NCBI GenBank assembly: GCA_018500005.2
Contig: JAHBAP020000349.1
Coordinates: 1-7,292, forward strand
DNA: 7,292 nucleotides
Origin: Mycobacterium sp.
GTDB lineage: Bacteria; Actinomycetota; Actinomycetes; Mycobacteriales; Mycobacteriaceae
Direction: 5' to 3'
Under the pieces are notes generated by a model, which had not been told where the DNA came from, did not search any database, and saw only the letters and a list, made by a program, of their open reading frames with translations. Of this stretch, positions 1 to 6,338 are shown piece after piece (position 1 is the stretch's first letter; each line of letters starts with the position of its first letter). Made by a program: the position numbers and the translations under genes.

Positions 1-2060
1 AGTTGGTCGCGGTGATGCTCGCGACCGGTCAGGCACGCGGCGCCGCGGCCGAACGGCGCGCGACCAAGGATCTGCGGGCACTGCTGGACCGGGTGCCGCG
101 GACCGCGCGCCGGCGCACACCCGACGGGGTCGAAATGGTCGACCTCGACGCGATCGAGGTCGACGACGTCATCGTCATCGGACCCGGCGAGGTGCTCCCC
201 GTCGACGGGCAGGTGAATTCGGACTACGCGGTCATCGACGACTCGGCACTGACCGGTGAACCGCTGCAGGTGCGCTACGACCATGGCGACACGGTGCAAA
301 GCGGCAGCCTCAACGCCGGGGGCGGACTGGAGATACGGGCCACGGCAACTGCCGCCGACAGCACCTACGCGGGGATCGTGCGTCTTGCCAGACAGGCTGC
401 CGCGGAGTCCGCACCGGTGGTTCGGCTCGCCGACAAGGTGGCCGCCTGGTTCGTCCCGTTGGCGCTGGCCGTCGCCGGACTGGCCTGGTGGATCAGCGGA
501 TCAGCCGCCCGGGCGGTCGCCGTCCTGGTCGTGGCAACCCCCTGTCCGCTGCTGCTGGCCGCACCGGTGGCGATCGTCTCCGGGCTGTCCCGGGCCTCGC
601 GCATCGGGGTGCTGGTGCGAGGCGGCGGCCCGCTGGAAACACTCGGCAGGGCAACCACTTTGGTGTTGGACAAGACCGGCACGCTGACCTCCGGGCGCCC
701 TCGCGGAACCGACGTTGTGACCGCACCCGGCTGGGATCTCGACGAGGTGTTGCGGCTGGCCGCCTCGGCGGACCAGTTGTCCCCGCACGTCCTTGCCGGC
801 GCCATCGTCGAGGAGGCGCGGCAGCGCGGTTTGACCCTGAGCATGCCCACCGAAATCGAAGAGGAGGCGGGCACCGGAGTCTCGGCGACGGTGGACGGCC
901 ACCGAGTCCATGTCGGCAACCTCGGGGTGGACGGCCGATCCGACACTTGGACGGGGTCGGTGTTGTCCCGCGCGGCGCTGGACGGCGCGGTCGTGGCCTG
1001 GGTCCGGGTCGACGGCGACATGGTCGGTGCCATCCTGCTTTCCGACCCGCTGCGGCCGGATGCCCCGCGCACCCTGCGACGGCTTCGTGCGGCGGGCATG
1101 ACGCGACTGGTGATGCTCACCGGTGATCGTCCGGCGCCGGCCCAGCAGGTTGGAACGGTGCTCGGCCTGGACGAGGTCGCCGCGCAGCAGACTCCGGAGG
1201 ACAAAGTGGCCAGGGTCCGCATCGAGCGGGACCGCGCGGTGACCGCGATGGTGGGTGACGGAGTCAACGACGCACCCGCGCTGGCCGCCGCCGATGTGGG
1301 GATCGCGATGGGAGCCCGCGGGTCGACGGCAAGTTCGGAGGCCGCCGATATCGTGCTCACCGCCGACCGGTTAGACCGGCTGGCGGACGCCAAGTTGATC
1401 GCCCGCCGATCCCGCCGGATCGCGTTGCAGAGCGCCGGGGTCGGGATGGGACTCTCCCTGGTGGCCATGGGGTTTGCCGCAGTGGGACTGCTGGCGCCGG
1501 CTGCCGGTGCGCTTCTGCAGGAGGGGATCGATCTGGCGGTGATCCTCAATGCGCTGCGGGCGCTGCGGGGTGATCCGGACGGTGCGGTTCGGCTCAAGCC
1601 GGACACCGCCGAGATGCTGCGCCGCTTCGCGGGCGAACATGACCGGATGCGCGACGAGCTGTCCGTGCTGCGCGACGCCGCCCAGCAGGTGAGCGCGGGT
1701 GAACGGCGGGCCGCGATGGTGACTCTGCGTGCCGCCGACCGTTTCCTGCAGGACACCCTGCTGCCGCATGAGGATGCCGAGGACAGCGCCCTCTACCCGG
1801 CGCTGGCCCGGCCGTTGGGCAGCGCGGAGGCCACCGCAACCATGAGCCGGATGCATGCCGAGATCCATCGGATGGCGCAGCGTCTGCACAGCCATCGGGA
1901 GATCGCCGACGCGGCCGGTACGGTGACCACCGAGCAGAGCGACGATCTGCTCGCCTGCCTCTACGGTCTCCACGCACTGCTGTGCCTGCACTTCGTGCAG
2001 GAGGAGGAGAACTTCTTCGTGCTTGCGCCTGCCGCCCTCGCTGAGCCCAAAGCGTTCTAA
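1..2060 (+). CDS. P1B-5-type heavy-metal ATPase with C-terminal hemerythrin domain (5' end outside window)
   Basis: This is the 3' part of an inner-membrane P1B metal pump that uses ATP to move transition-metal ions. The frame is open to the window edge and the first visible residues are the end of a membrane helix leading into the actuator domain, so the true start lies upstream. Numbering codon 3-5 as residue 1, I see TGE (84-86), a membrane pair with the metal-site motif TPC (179-181), the phosphorylated Asp223 in DKTGTLT, SPH (260-262) where most P1B pumps have an HP dipeptide, GDGVND (418-423), and two last helices (about 477-523) with QEGID at 506-510. The tail (about 540-680) is hemerythrin-like: His546, His589/Glu593, His618/His622, His663/Glu668, a full set of di-iron ligand positions. 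TPC plus a hemerythrin tail is the P1B-5 pattern, whose studied members (for example Sinorhizobium Nia) are linked to Ni and Fe. The substrate here is inferred. It heads a unit with the MFS gene and cobF. Confidence 0.93.
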   Translation, partial: LVAVMLATGQARGAAAERRATKDLRALLDRVPRTARRRTPDGVEMVDLDAIEVDDVIVIGPGEVLPVDGQVNSDYAVIDDSALTGEPLQVRYDHGDTVQSGSLNAGGGLEIRATATAADSTYAGIVRLARQAAAESAPVVRLADKVAAWFVPLALAVAGLAWWISGSAARAVAVLVVATPCPLLLAAPVAIVSGLSRASRIGVLVRGGGPLETLGRATTLVLDKTGTLTSGRPRGTDVVTAPGWDLDEVLRLAASADQLSPHVLAGAIVEEARQRGLTLSMPTEIEEEAGTGVSATVDGHRVHVGNLGVDGRSDTWTGSVLSRAALDGAVVAWVRVDGDMVGAILLSDPLRPDAPRTLRRLRAAGMTRLVMLTGDRPAPAQQVGTVLGLDEVAAQQTPEDKVARVRIERDRAVTAMVGDGVNDAPALAAADVGIAMGARGSTASSEAADIVLTADRLDRLADAKLIARRSRRIALQSAGVGMGLSLVAMGFAAVGLLAPAAGALLQEGIDLAVILNALRALRGDPDGAVRLKPDTAEMLRRFAGEHDRMRDELSVLRDAAQQVSAGERRAAMVTLRAADRFLQDTLLPHEDAEDSALYPALARPLGSAEATATMSRMHAEIHRMAQRLHSHREIADAAGTVTTEQSDDLLACLYGLHALLCLHFVQEEENFFVLAPAALAEPKAF

Positions 2061-2062
2061 AG

Positions 2063-3229
2063 GTGAGCCGGCCCTGGCTCACCCGCAATGTGCGGGTGCT
2101 CTCCGCGGTGTCGTTCCTTCAGGACACCGCCAGTGAACTGCTCTATCCGCTGTTGCCGATCTACCTCACCGTCGTCCTCGGGGCGCCCCCGTCGGTGGTC
2201 GGGGCCGTGGAGGGCGCCGCGGAGGGTGCGGCGTCGGTCACCAGACTCGCCGTCGGCCCGTTGGGCGACCGATTCGCCAAACGCCCGCTCATAGCCACCG
2301 GGTACGGGATGGCCGCGCTGGGCAAGCTGATCGTCGCGGCCGCCGGTGCGTGGCCGGGCGTCCTGGCCGGCCGGGTGGTCGACCGACTCGGCAAAGGAAT
2401 CCGCGGTGTGCCGCGCGATGCGCTGCTCGTTGAGGACATCGATTCCGCCTCGCGCGGAAAGGTTTTCGGGTTCCACCGCACCATGGACACCCTCGGCGCG
2501 GTGATCGGACCGTTGATCGGACTGGCCGGGTATGAACTGCTGGACCACCGCATCGCCCCGTTGTTGTACGTCGCCGTCGTTCCGGCGGTGCTCTCGGTTC
2601 TGCTGATCGCCCTGGTGCGGGAAAACCCGCGAACCGGCCCGCGGCCGCCGCGCGAGCCGATCTTGGACGGCATGCGCGATCTGTCCGGGCGGTTCTGGCG
2701 GGTCACCGCCGTGGTGATCGGATTCGGGCTGGTGAACTTTCCCGACGCGCTATTGCTGCTGCGGCTCAACGAAATCGGCTTCAGCGTCGTCGGGGTGATC
2801 CTCGCCTACGTCACTTACAACCTGGTTTATGCACTGGGCAGTTTCCCGGCCGGTCTGCTCGCCGATCGCCTGCCACGGTCGGCGGTGTTCGGCTTCGGAT
2901 TGCTGTTCTTCGCCGTCGGCTATATCGGGCTGGGGCTGACCCGCGATCACGGGCTGGCCTGGGTGCTGATCGGGGTGTACGGGTTATTCACCGCCTGCAC
3001 CGACGGGGTCGGCAAGGCCTGGGTGTCCTCGCTGGCCGACTCGGCCCGGCAGTCCACTGCCCAAGGGGTGTTTCAGGGTGGCAGCGGTCTGGCGATCCTG
3101 GTCGCCGGGGTGTGGGCCGGTCTGCTGTGGGGCGCCGACGGGCACCTGCCCCTGCTGATCTCCGGGACCGTCGGGGCGTGCTTCGCCGCGGCACTGCTGG
3201 GCCGCTGGGTGTTAAGGAGCCTTCGCTGA
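2063..3229 (+). CDS. MFS transporter of unknown substrate
   Basis: A 388-residue, strongly hydrophobic protein of the major facilitator superfamily with about 12 predicted membrane helices. The MFS motif-A loop between helices 2 and 3 reads GDRFAKR (68-74), and its second-half counterpart GLLADR lies at 264-269. A further charged loop, DRLGKGIRGVPRDA (107-120), and the N-terminal pattern around FLQDTASELLYPLLP resemble a bacterial MFS subfamily whose substrates I do not know. The GTG start is the first possible start after an in-frame stop at 2042-2044. It lies two bases after the ATPase stop with no good Shine-Dalgarno spacing, so translation is probably coupled to the upstream gene. The stop overlaps the start of cobF by one base. 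The neighbours suggest export or import of a metal or metal complex, but nothing in the protein proves it. Confidence 0.9.
   Translation: MSRPWLTRNVRVLSAVSFLQDTASELLYPLLPIYLTVVLGAPPSVVGAVEGAAEGAASVTRLAVGPLGDRFAKRPLIATGYGMAALGKLIVAAAGAWPGVLAGRVVDRLGKGIRGVPRDALLVEDIDSASRGKVFGFHRTMDTLGAVIGPLIGLAGYELLDHRIAPLLYVAVVPAVLSVLLIALVRENPRTGPRPPREPILDGMRDLSGRFWRVTAVVIGFGLVNFPDALLLLRLNEIGFSVVGVILAYVTYNLVYALGSFPAGLLADRLPRSAVFGFGLLFFAVGYIGLGLTRDHGLAWVLIGVYGLFTACTDGVGKAWVSSLADSARQSTAQGVFQGGSGLAILVAGVWAGLLWGADGHLPLLISGTVGACFAAALLGRWVLRSLR
3214..3219 (+). promoter_or_regulatory. Shine-Dalgarno site for cobF
   Basis: AAGGAG lies nine bases before the ATG at 3229, inside the last codons of the MFS gene. It is the best ribosome binding site in the window and decides the cobF start over the in-frame candidate at 3112. 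Confidence 0.85.
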
Positions 3230-3963
3230 TGCGTCACATACACGTCATCGGTATCGGGGCGGGGGACCCCGATTACCTGACCGCACAGGCGATTCGGGCG
3301 CTCAACGACACCGAAGTGTTCTTCGCGATGGACAAGGGGGAGGCGAAGAGCGACCTCGTCGGACTGCGCCGGGAGGTCTGCCGCCGGTTCATCGACGACC
3401 CTGGCTACCGGTTCGTCGAAATACCCGACCCGCCGCGGGACCGGGACGGCGATTACACCCGGGCGGTCGCTGACTGGCACGCCGCACGCGCGCGGTTGTG
3501 GGCCGACGCCATCGAATCCGAGTTGGAACCCGGCGGGGTGGGTGCCTTCCTGGCCTGGGGGGACCCGTCGCTCTACGACAGCACGCTGCGCATCCTTGAT
3601 CAGGCTTCCGCCCACGTCGATTTCAGTTACCACGTCATCCCCGGGATCACCGCGATCCAGGCCCTGACCGCCCGGCATCGCATACCCCTCAACGACGTCG
3701 GCGAACCGGTGTTGATCACCACCGGACGGCGGTTACGGGAGACCGGACTGACCGGATCGGCGGTGGTGATGCTCGACGGGGATTGTGCCTTCCTCGGTTG
3801 CCCACCGGAAACCCGGATCTGGTGGGGCGCCTACCTCGGAACGGCCGACGAGATTCTGGTCGCCGGGACCGTCGGCGAGGTCGGCGAGTCGATCGCGCGA
3901 CGGCGGGCGGCCGCCAGGGAAGCCCACGGCTGGATCATGGACACCTATCTGCTGCGTGCGTGA
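3229..3963 (+). CDS. cobF: Precorrin-6A synthase (deacetylating), CobF
   Basis: A 244-residue cytoplasmic SAM-dependent methyltransferase of the aerobic cobalamin pathway. CobF methylates C1 of precorrin-5 and releases the acetyl group as acetate, giving precorrin-6A. The tetrapyrrole-methylase fold shows in order: the N-terminal glycine-rich segment VIGIGAGDPDYLT (6-18), the loop WGDPSLYDST (110-119) expected near the SAM site, and PGITAIQAL (138-146). Length and the FFAMDKGEAKSDL segment match CobF better than CobI, CobJ or CobM. The start at ATG 3229 is fixed by AAGGAG and by homology beginning at once. Upstream in-frame codons back to 3112 would read through the end of the MFS gene. The overlap TGATG ties its translation to the transporter. 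From memory, M. tuberculosis lacks cobF while M. canettii retains it beside the Rv0944 homologue, which agrees with this layout. Confidence 0.95.
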   Translation: MRHIHVIGIGAGDPDYLTAQAIRALNDTEVFFAMDKGEAKSDLVGLRREVCRRFIDDPGYRFVEIPDPPRDRDGDYTRAVADWHAARARLWADAIESELEPGGVGAFLAWGDPSLYDSTLRILDQASAHVDFSYHVIPGITAIQALTARHRIPLNDVGEPVLITTGRRLRETGLTGSAVVMLDGDCAFLGCPPETRIWWGAYLGTADEILVAGTVGEVGESIARRRAAAREAHGWIMDTYLLRA

Positions 3964-3975
3964 CATGATCCACCG
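3964..3975 (+). promoter_or_regulatory. Candidate leaderless promoter -10 element
   Basis: CATGAT (3964-3969) matches TANNNT except at its first base and is followed by exactly six bases before ATG 3976. No Shine-Dalgarno sequence is present. The element directly follows the cobF stop. No clear -35 is seen. Confidence 0.4.
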
Positions 3976-4374
3976 ATGGGATCCTTTCTGCTCCGCGCTG
4001 CGGTCACGGGTCTGGCGCTGTGGGTGGTCACGCTCATCGTGCCGGGTATGAGGTTCGTCGGGGGCGAGACCTCGCTGCAGAAGGCCGGCATCATCTTCGT
4101 CGTCGGCATCATCTTCGGTTTGGTCAACGCGTTCATCAAGCCGGTCGTCACGTTGTTATCGCTACCCCTTTACGTGCTGACTTTGGGGCTGTTCCACGTC
4201 GTGGTCAACGCGCTCATGCTGTGGATCACCGCCTGGATCACCGAGCACACCACCCACTGGGGTCTGTGGATCGACAAGTTCTGGTGGACCGCGATCTGGG
4301 CGGCGATCCTGCTGTCGGTTGTCGGATGGGTGCTGTCGCTGTTCACGCGTAACGCTGAGCGGGCACTCGGCTAG
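3976..4374 (+). CDS. Small membrane protein, YvlD / phage holin 4_2 family
   Basis: A 132-residue integral membrane protein with four predicted helices at about residues 5-25, 36-54, 57-82 and 103-124. The central part (FGLVNAFIKPVVTLLSLPLY followed by a TLGLF turn and NALMLW) fits the family named after a phage holin (Pfam PF04020, once DUF360). This family is common on bacterial chromosomes, including actinobacteria, and its molecular role is not established. I see no phage genes nearby, so the family name should not be read as evidence for a prophage. The ATG at 3976 is the first start after the in-frame TGA of 3961-3963. The gene lies 12 bases after cobF and 28 bases before the glycosylase gene. 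It may be partly co-transcribed with cobF or driven by its own leaderless promoter. Confidence 0.85.
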   Translation: MGSFLLRAAVTGLALWVVTLIVPGMRFVGGETSLQKAGIIFVVGIIFGLVNAFIKPVVTLLSLPLYVLTLGLFHVVVNALMLWITAWITEHTTHWGLWIDKFWWTAIWAAILLSVVGWVLSLFTRNAERALG

Positions 4375-4390
4375 TTAATGCGGGCCTGGT

Positions 4391-4402
4391 TACTGTGGTC
4401 CT
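4391..4402 (+). promoter_or_regulatory. Candidate leaderless promoter -10 element
   Basis: TACTGT (4391-4396) is a full TANNNT match and is followed by six bases before ATG 4403, the spacing expected if transcription begins at the A of the start codon. The 28-base gap holds no Shine-Dalgarno sequence, which supports leaderless translation. No convincing -35 is seen. Confidence 0.5.
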
Positions 4403-5254
4403 ATGCCCGAACTTCCCGAAGTCGAGGCGCTCGCAGACCATCTGCGCCGGCACGCGGTCGGCACCACGGTCCACAGAGTCGACGTCGCCTCGCTGTCGGT
4501 GCTTAAAACCTTCGATCCGCCGATCACCGCCCTGCACGGCCGAACGGTCACCGCCGCGCACCGTTGGGGCAAGTACCTCGGAATGCAGGCTGATGATCTG
4601 TACCTGATCGCCCACCTGTCCCGGGCCGGGTGGCTGCGCTGGTCGGATGCGTTGAACCCGTCGCCGCTGAAACCGGGTAAGGGGCCCATCGCGTTGCGCG
4701 TACATCTGGCCGACGGAGGTTTCGACCTCACCGAGGCGGGCACCCAGAAGCGGCTGGCGGTGTGGCTGGTCCGCGACCCGGCACAGGTCCCCGGGATCGC
4801 GAACCTGGGCCCGGATGGGTTGAGTCTCACGGCGGACGATCTCGGTACGGTGTTGGCGCACAACACCGGACGGATCAAGACCGTCCTGACCGACCAGTCG
4901 GTCATCGCCGGGATCGGCAATGCCTACAGCGACGAGATCCTCCATACCGCAAAGCGGTCACCGTTCGCGACAGCCTCGAAGCTCGGCGAGGACCAACTGC
5001 TGGCGCTGCACCAGGCCATGCACTCGGTGCTCGGTGATGCGGTCCAGCGATCGGTGGGGCAGCAGGCCGCCACCCTCAAGGGCGAGAAGCGATCCGGGCT
5101 CCGGGTGCACGGCCGCACCGGCCTGCCCTGCCCGGTGTGCGGTGACACCGTGCGGGAAGTTTCCTTCGCCGAGAAATCCTTTCAGTACTGTGCGGGGTGT
5201 CAGACCGGCGGCAAGGTGCTCGCCGACAGGCGGATGTCGAGGTTGCTCAAATGA
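4403..5254 (+). CDS. Fpg/Nei-family DNA glycosylase / AP lyase, full length
   Basis: A 283-residue base-excision repair enzyme expected to remove oxidised bases and cut at the abasic site. It begins MPELPEVE. The catalytic Pro must be N-terminal once Met is removed, so the ATG at 4403 is certain. Pro2 and Glu3, Lys57 (in WGKYL), the helix-two-turn-helix segment with Asn173 in AGIGNAYSDE (169-178), and a zinc finger with Cys243, Cys246, Cys263 and Cys266 are all present. Two features differ from classic Fpg: the HLGM(S/T)G loop, whose Met fills the space left by the flipped base, reads HLSRAG (71-76), and the finger tip has TGGK instead of GR(S/T)T. Lesion range may therefore differ from MutM. 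From memory, the M. tuberculosis counterpart (Rv0944, Fpg2) lacks the N-terminal catalytic part, whereas this one is intact. The stop overlaps the SDR start by four bases. Confidence 0.93.
   Translation: MPELPEVEALADHLRRHAVGTTVHRVDVASLSVLKTFDPPITALHGRTVTAAHRWGKYLGMQADDLYLIAHLSRAGWLRWSDALNPSPLKPGKGPIALRVHLADGGFDLTEAGTQKRLAVWLVRDPAQVPGIANLGPDGLSLTADDLGTVLAHNTGRIKTVLTDQSVIAGIGNAYSDEILHTAKRSPFATASKLGEDQLLALHQAMHSVLGDAVQRSVGQQAATLKGEKRSGLRVHGRTGLPCPVCGDTVREVSFAEKSFQYCAGCQTGGKVLADRRMSRLLK
5239..5242 (+). promoter_or_regulatory. Shine-Dalgarno site for the SDR gene
   Basis: GAGG ends eight bases before ATG 5251, inside the last codons of the glycosylase gene. It supports that ATG over the longer in-frame start at 5197. 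Confidence 0.6.
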
Positions 5255-6015
5255 ACAGGCCGCGCAGAGTCCGGCACAGCATTCTCATCACCGGTGCAAG
5301 CTCCGGACTTGGTGCGGGCATGGCCTGGGCGTTCGCCGCGAAGGGACGCGATCTCGCGCTGTGCGCCCGCCGGACCGATCGCCTCGAGGAATTGAAAGCC
5401 GAACTCCTGCAGCGCTATCCGAACATCCGGGTCGCGATCGCCGAACTCGACGTCAACGAACACGAGAAGGTGACGGAGGTGTTCGCCGCACTGGGCGCCG
5501 AGATCGGCGGTATCGACCGGGTGATCGTCAACGCCGGGATCGGCAAGGGTGCGCCCCTGGGCGGCGGCAAGTTGTGGGCGAACAAGGCCACCATCGAGAC
5601 GAATCTGGTGGCCGCACTGGTTCAGATCGAAACGGCACTGGAGATCTTCAAACGTCAGGGCCATGGGCATCTGGTCCTGATCTCCAGTGTGCTGGGCAAC
5701 AAGGGAGTCGGCGGCGTGAAGGCCGCCTATGCGGCCAGCAAGGCCGGGCTGTCCTCGCTGGGTGAGTCGCTGCGCGCCGAATATGCCTCTGGTCCAATTA
5801 AAGTCACGGTGATCGAACCCGGCTACATCGAATCGGAGATGACCGCCAGAACGGCCAAGACCATGCTGATGGTGGACAACGAGACCGGCGTGGCCAAAAT
5901 GGTCGACGCCATCGAAATGGAAAAGGGACGGGCCATCGTTCCGGGCTGGCCGTGGATTCCGCTTGTGGCGCTGCTCAGGGCGTTGCCGCCGAGATTCACC
6001 AAACCCTTCGCCTGA
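5251..6015 (+). CDS. Short-chain dehydrogenase/reductase (SDR)
   Basis: A 254-residue NAD(P)-dependent oxidoreductase of the classical SDR family. The cofactor motif TGASSGLG is at 14-21, NAG at 94-96, the catalytic Ser at 145 or 146 in ISS, and YAASK with Tyr160 and Lys164. The PGYIESEM segment that follows is typical of the fold. An Arg-Arg pair (CARR) after the second strand favours NADP(H). The substrate cannot be read from the sequence. The ATG at 5251 overlaps the glycosylase stop (ATGA) and has GAGG upstream. The in-frame start at 5197 would add 18 residues that only re-read the end of the glycosylase gene and precede the expected first strand. It corresponds by position and size to M. 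tuberculosis Rv0945. The tight coupling to a repair enzyme is notable, but no functional link is known to me. Confidence 0.93.
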   Translation: MNRPRRVRHSILITGASSGLGAGMAWAFAAKGRDLALCARRTDRLEELKAELLQRYPNIRVAIAELDVNEHEKVTEVFAALGAEIGGIDRVIVNAGIGKGAPLGGGKLWANKATIETNLVAALVQIETALEIFKRQGHGHLVLISSVLGNKGVGGVKAAYAASKAGLSSLGESLRAEYASGPIKVTVIEPGYIESEMTARTAKTMLMVDNETGVAKMVDAIEMEKGRAIVPGWPWIPLVALLRALPPRFTKPFA

Positions 6016-6031
6016 TCGGCCGCGCGGGGGC

Positions 6032-6043
6032 GACAATGGCTAC
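6032..6043 (+). promoter_or_regulatory. Candidate leaderless promoter -10 element
   Basis: GACAAT (6032-6037) matches TANNNT except at its first base and is followed by six bases before ATG 6044. No Shine-Dalgarno sequence lies in the 28-base gap after the SDR stop, and no clear -35 is seen. Confidence 0.4.
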
Positions 6044-6328
6044 ATGAAGACGAAAACAATCTCGATCGTGTTCGCCGGCACCGCGGTGGCGGCACTTGCG
6101 TGGGCGTTGCCGGCCACTGCTGACCCCGACTGCGTCAACCCCGACGGCAGCCCGTGCAACATCGTGACGCCGAACGATGTCAGCGGTTCGATTCCCGGTG
6201 GCCCGACTGGACAGGTCACCCCGGGCGACGTCAGCGGTTCCATTCCCGGCGGACCCACCGGTCAGGTCACCCCCGGGGATGTCAACGGCTGCATTCCGGG
6301 CATCGGCTGCATCAACATCCCGCGCTGA
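6044..6328 (+). CDS. Small predicted exported protein with 17-residue tandem repeats
   Basis: A 94-residue protein that I do not recognise. It has a classical signal peptide: KTK at 2-4, a hydrophobic core (about 6-22), and a likely cleavage after ATA at residue 26 (ATA|DPD). There is no lipobox Cys, so it should be secreted or periplasmic rather than a lipoprotein. The mature part of about 68 residues holds three repeats of the unit VTPGDVSGSIPGGPTGQ at 41-57, 58-74 and, diverged, 75-91. Four cysteines sit in two pairs flanking the repeats (Cys30/Cys38 and Cys83/Cys89) and could form disulfides outside the cell. The composition is Gly-, Pro- and Ser-rich, suggesting an extended or loosely structured protein. 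The ATG at 6044 is chosen because the signal peptide starts there. An in-frame start at 5963 would add 27 residues overlapping the SDR gene and spoil the signal peptide. Function is unknown. Confidence 0.82.
   Translation: MKTKTISIVFAGTAVAALAWALPATADPDCVNPDGSPCNIVTPNDVSGSIPGGPTGQVTPGDVSGSIPGGPTGQVTPGDVNGCIPGIGCINIPR
6164..6313 (+). repeat. In-frame 51-bp tandem repeat, about three units
   Basis: Units lie at 6164-6214, 6215-6265 and 6266-6313 (the last incomplete and diverged). Units 1 and 2 match at 40 of 51 bases by my count. Nine of the ten changed codons are synonymous third-position changes, and only Asn to Gly at unit position 4 alters the protein. Confidence 0.9.
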
Positions 6329-6338
6329 CGGCCGAACG

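Noticed and set aside
3..5. TTG at the window edge as the ATPase start
   Set aside because: The frame is open to the window edge and the protein would start mid-fold at the end of a membrane helix, so the gene is truncated by the window.
365..1756. A 463-codon open frame on the minus strand inside the ATPase gene
   Set aside because: It is Arg/Ser/Ala-rich with no domain, and lies opposite a frame with every P-type ATPase motif. It is an artefact of high GC and codon bias.
3112..3228. N-terminal extension of cobF
   Set aside because: It re-reads the end of the MFS gene, is Arg/Pro-rich, and a strong AAGGAG points to ATG 3229, where homology begins.
3976..4374. Prophage remnant suggested by the holin family name
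   Set aside because: No phage structural, lysis or integrase genes lie nearby, composition matches the neighbours, and this family is widespread in bacterial chromosomes.
5200..6036. A 278-codon minus-strand frame opposite the SDR gene
   Set aside because: Low-complexity His/Gln/Gly-rich translation with no fold, opposite a gene with all SDR motifs.
6164..6313. CRISPR-like array
   Set aside because: The repeats are directly adjacent without spacers, are a multiple of three, and stay in frame within a coding gene.
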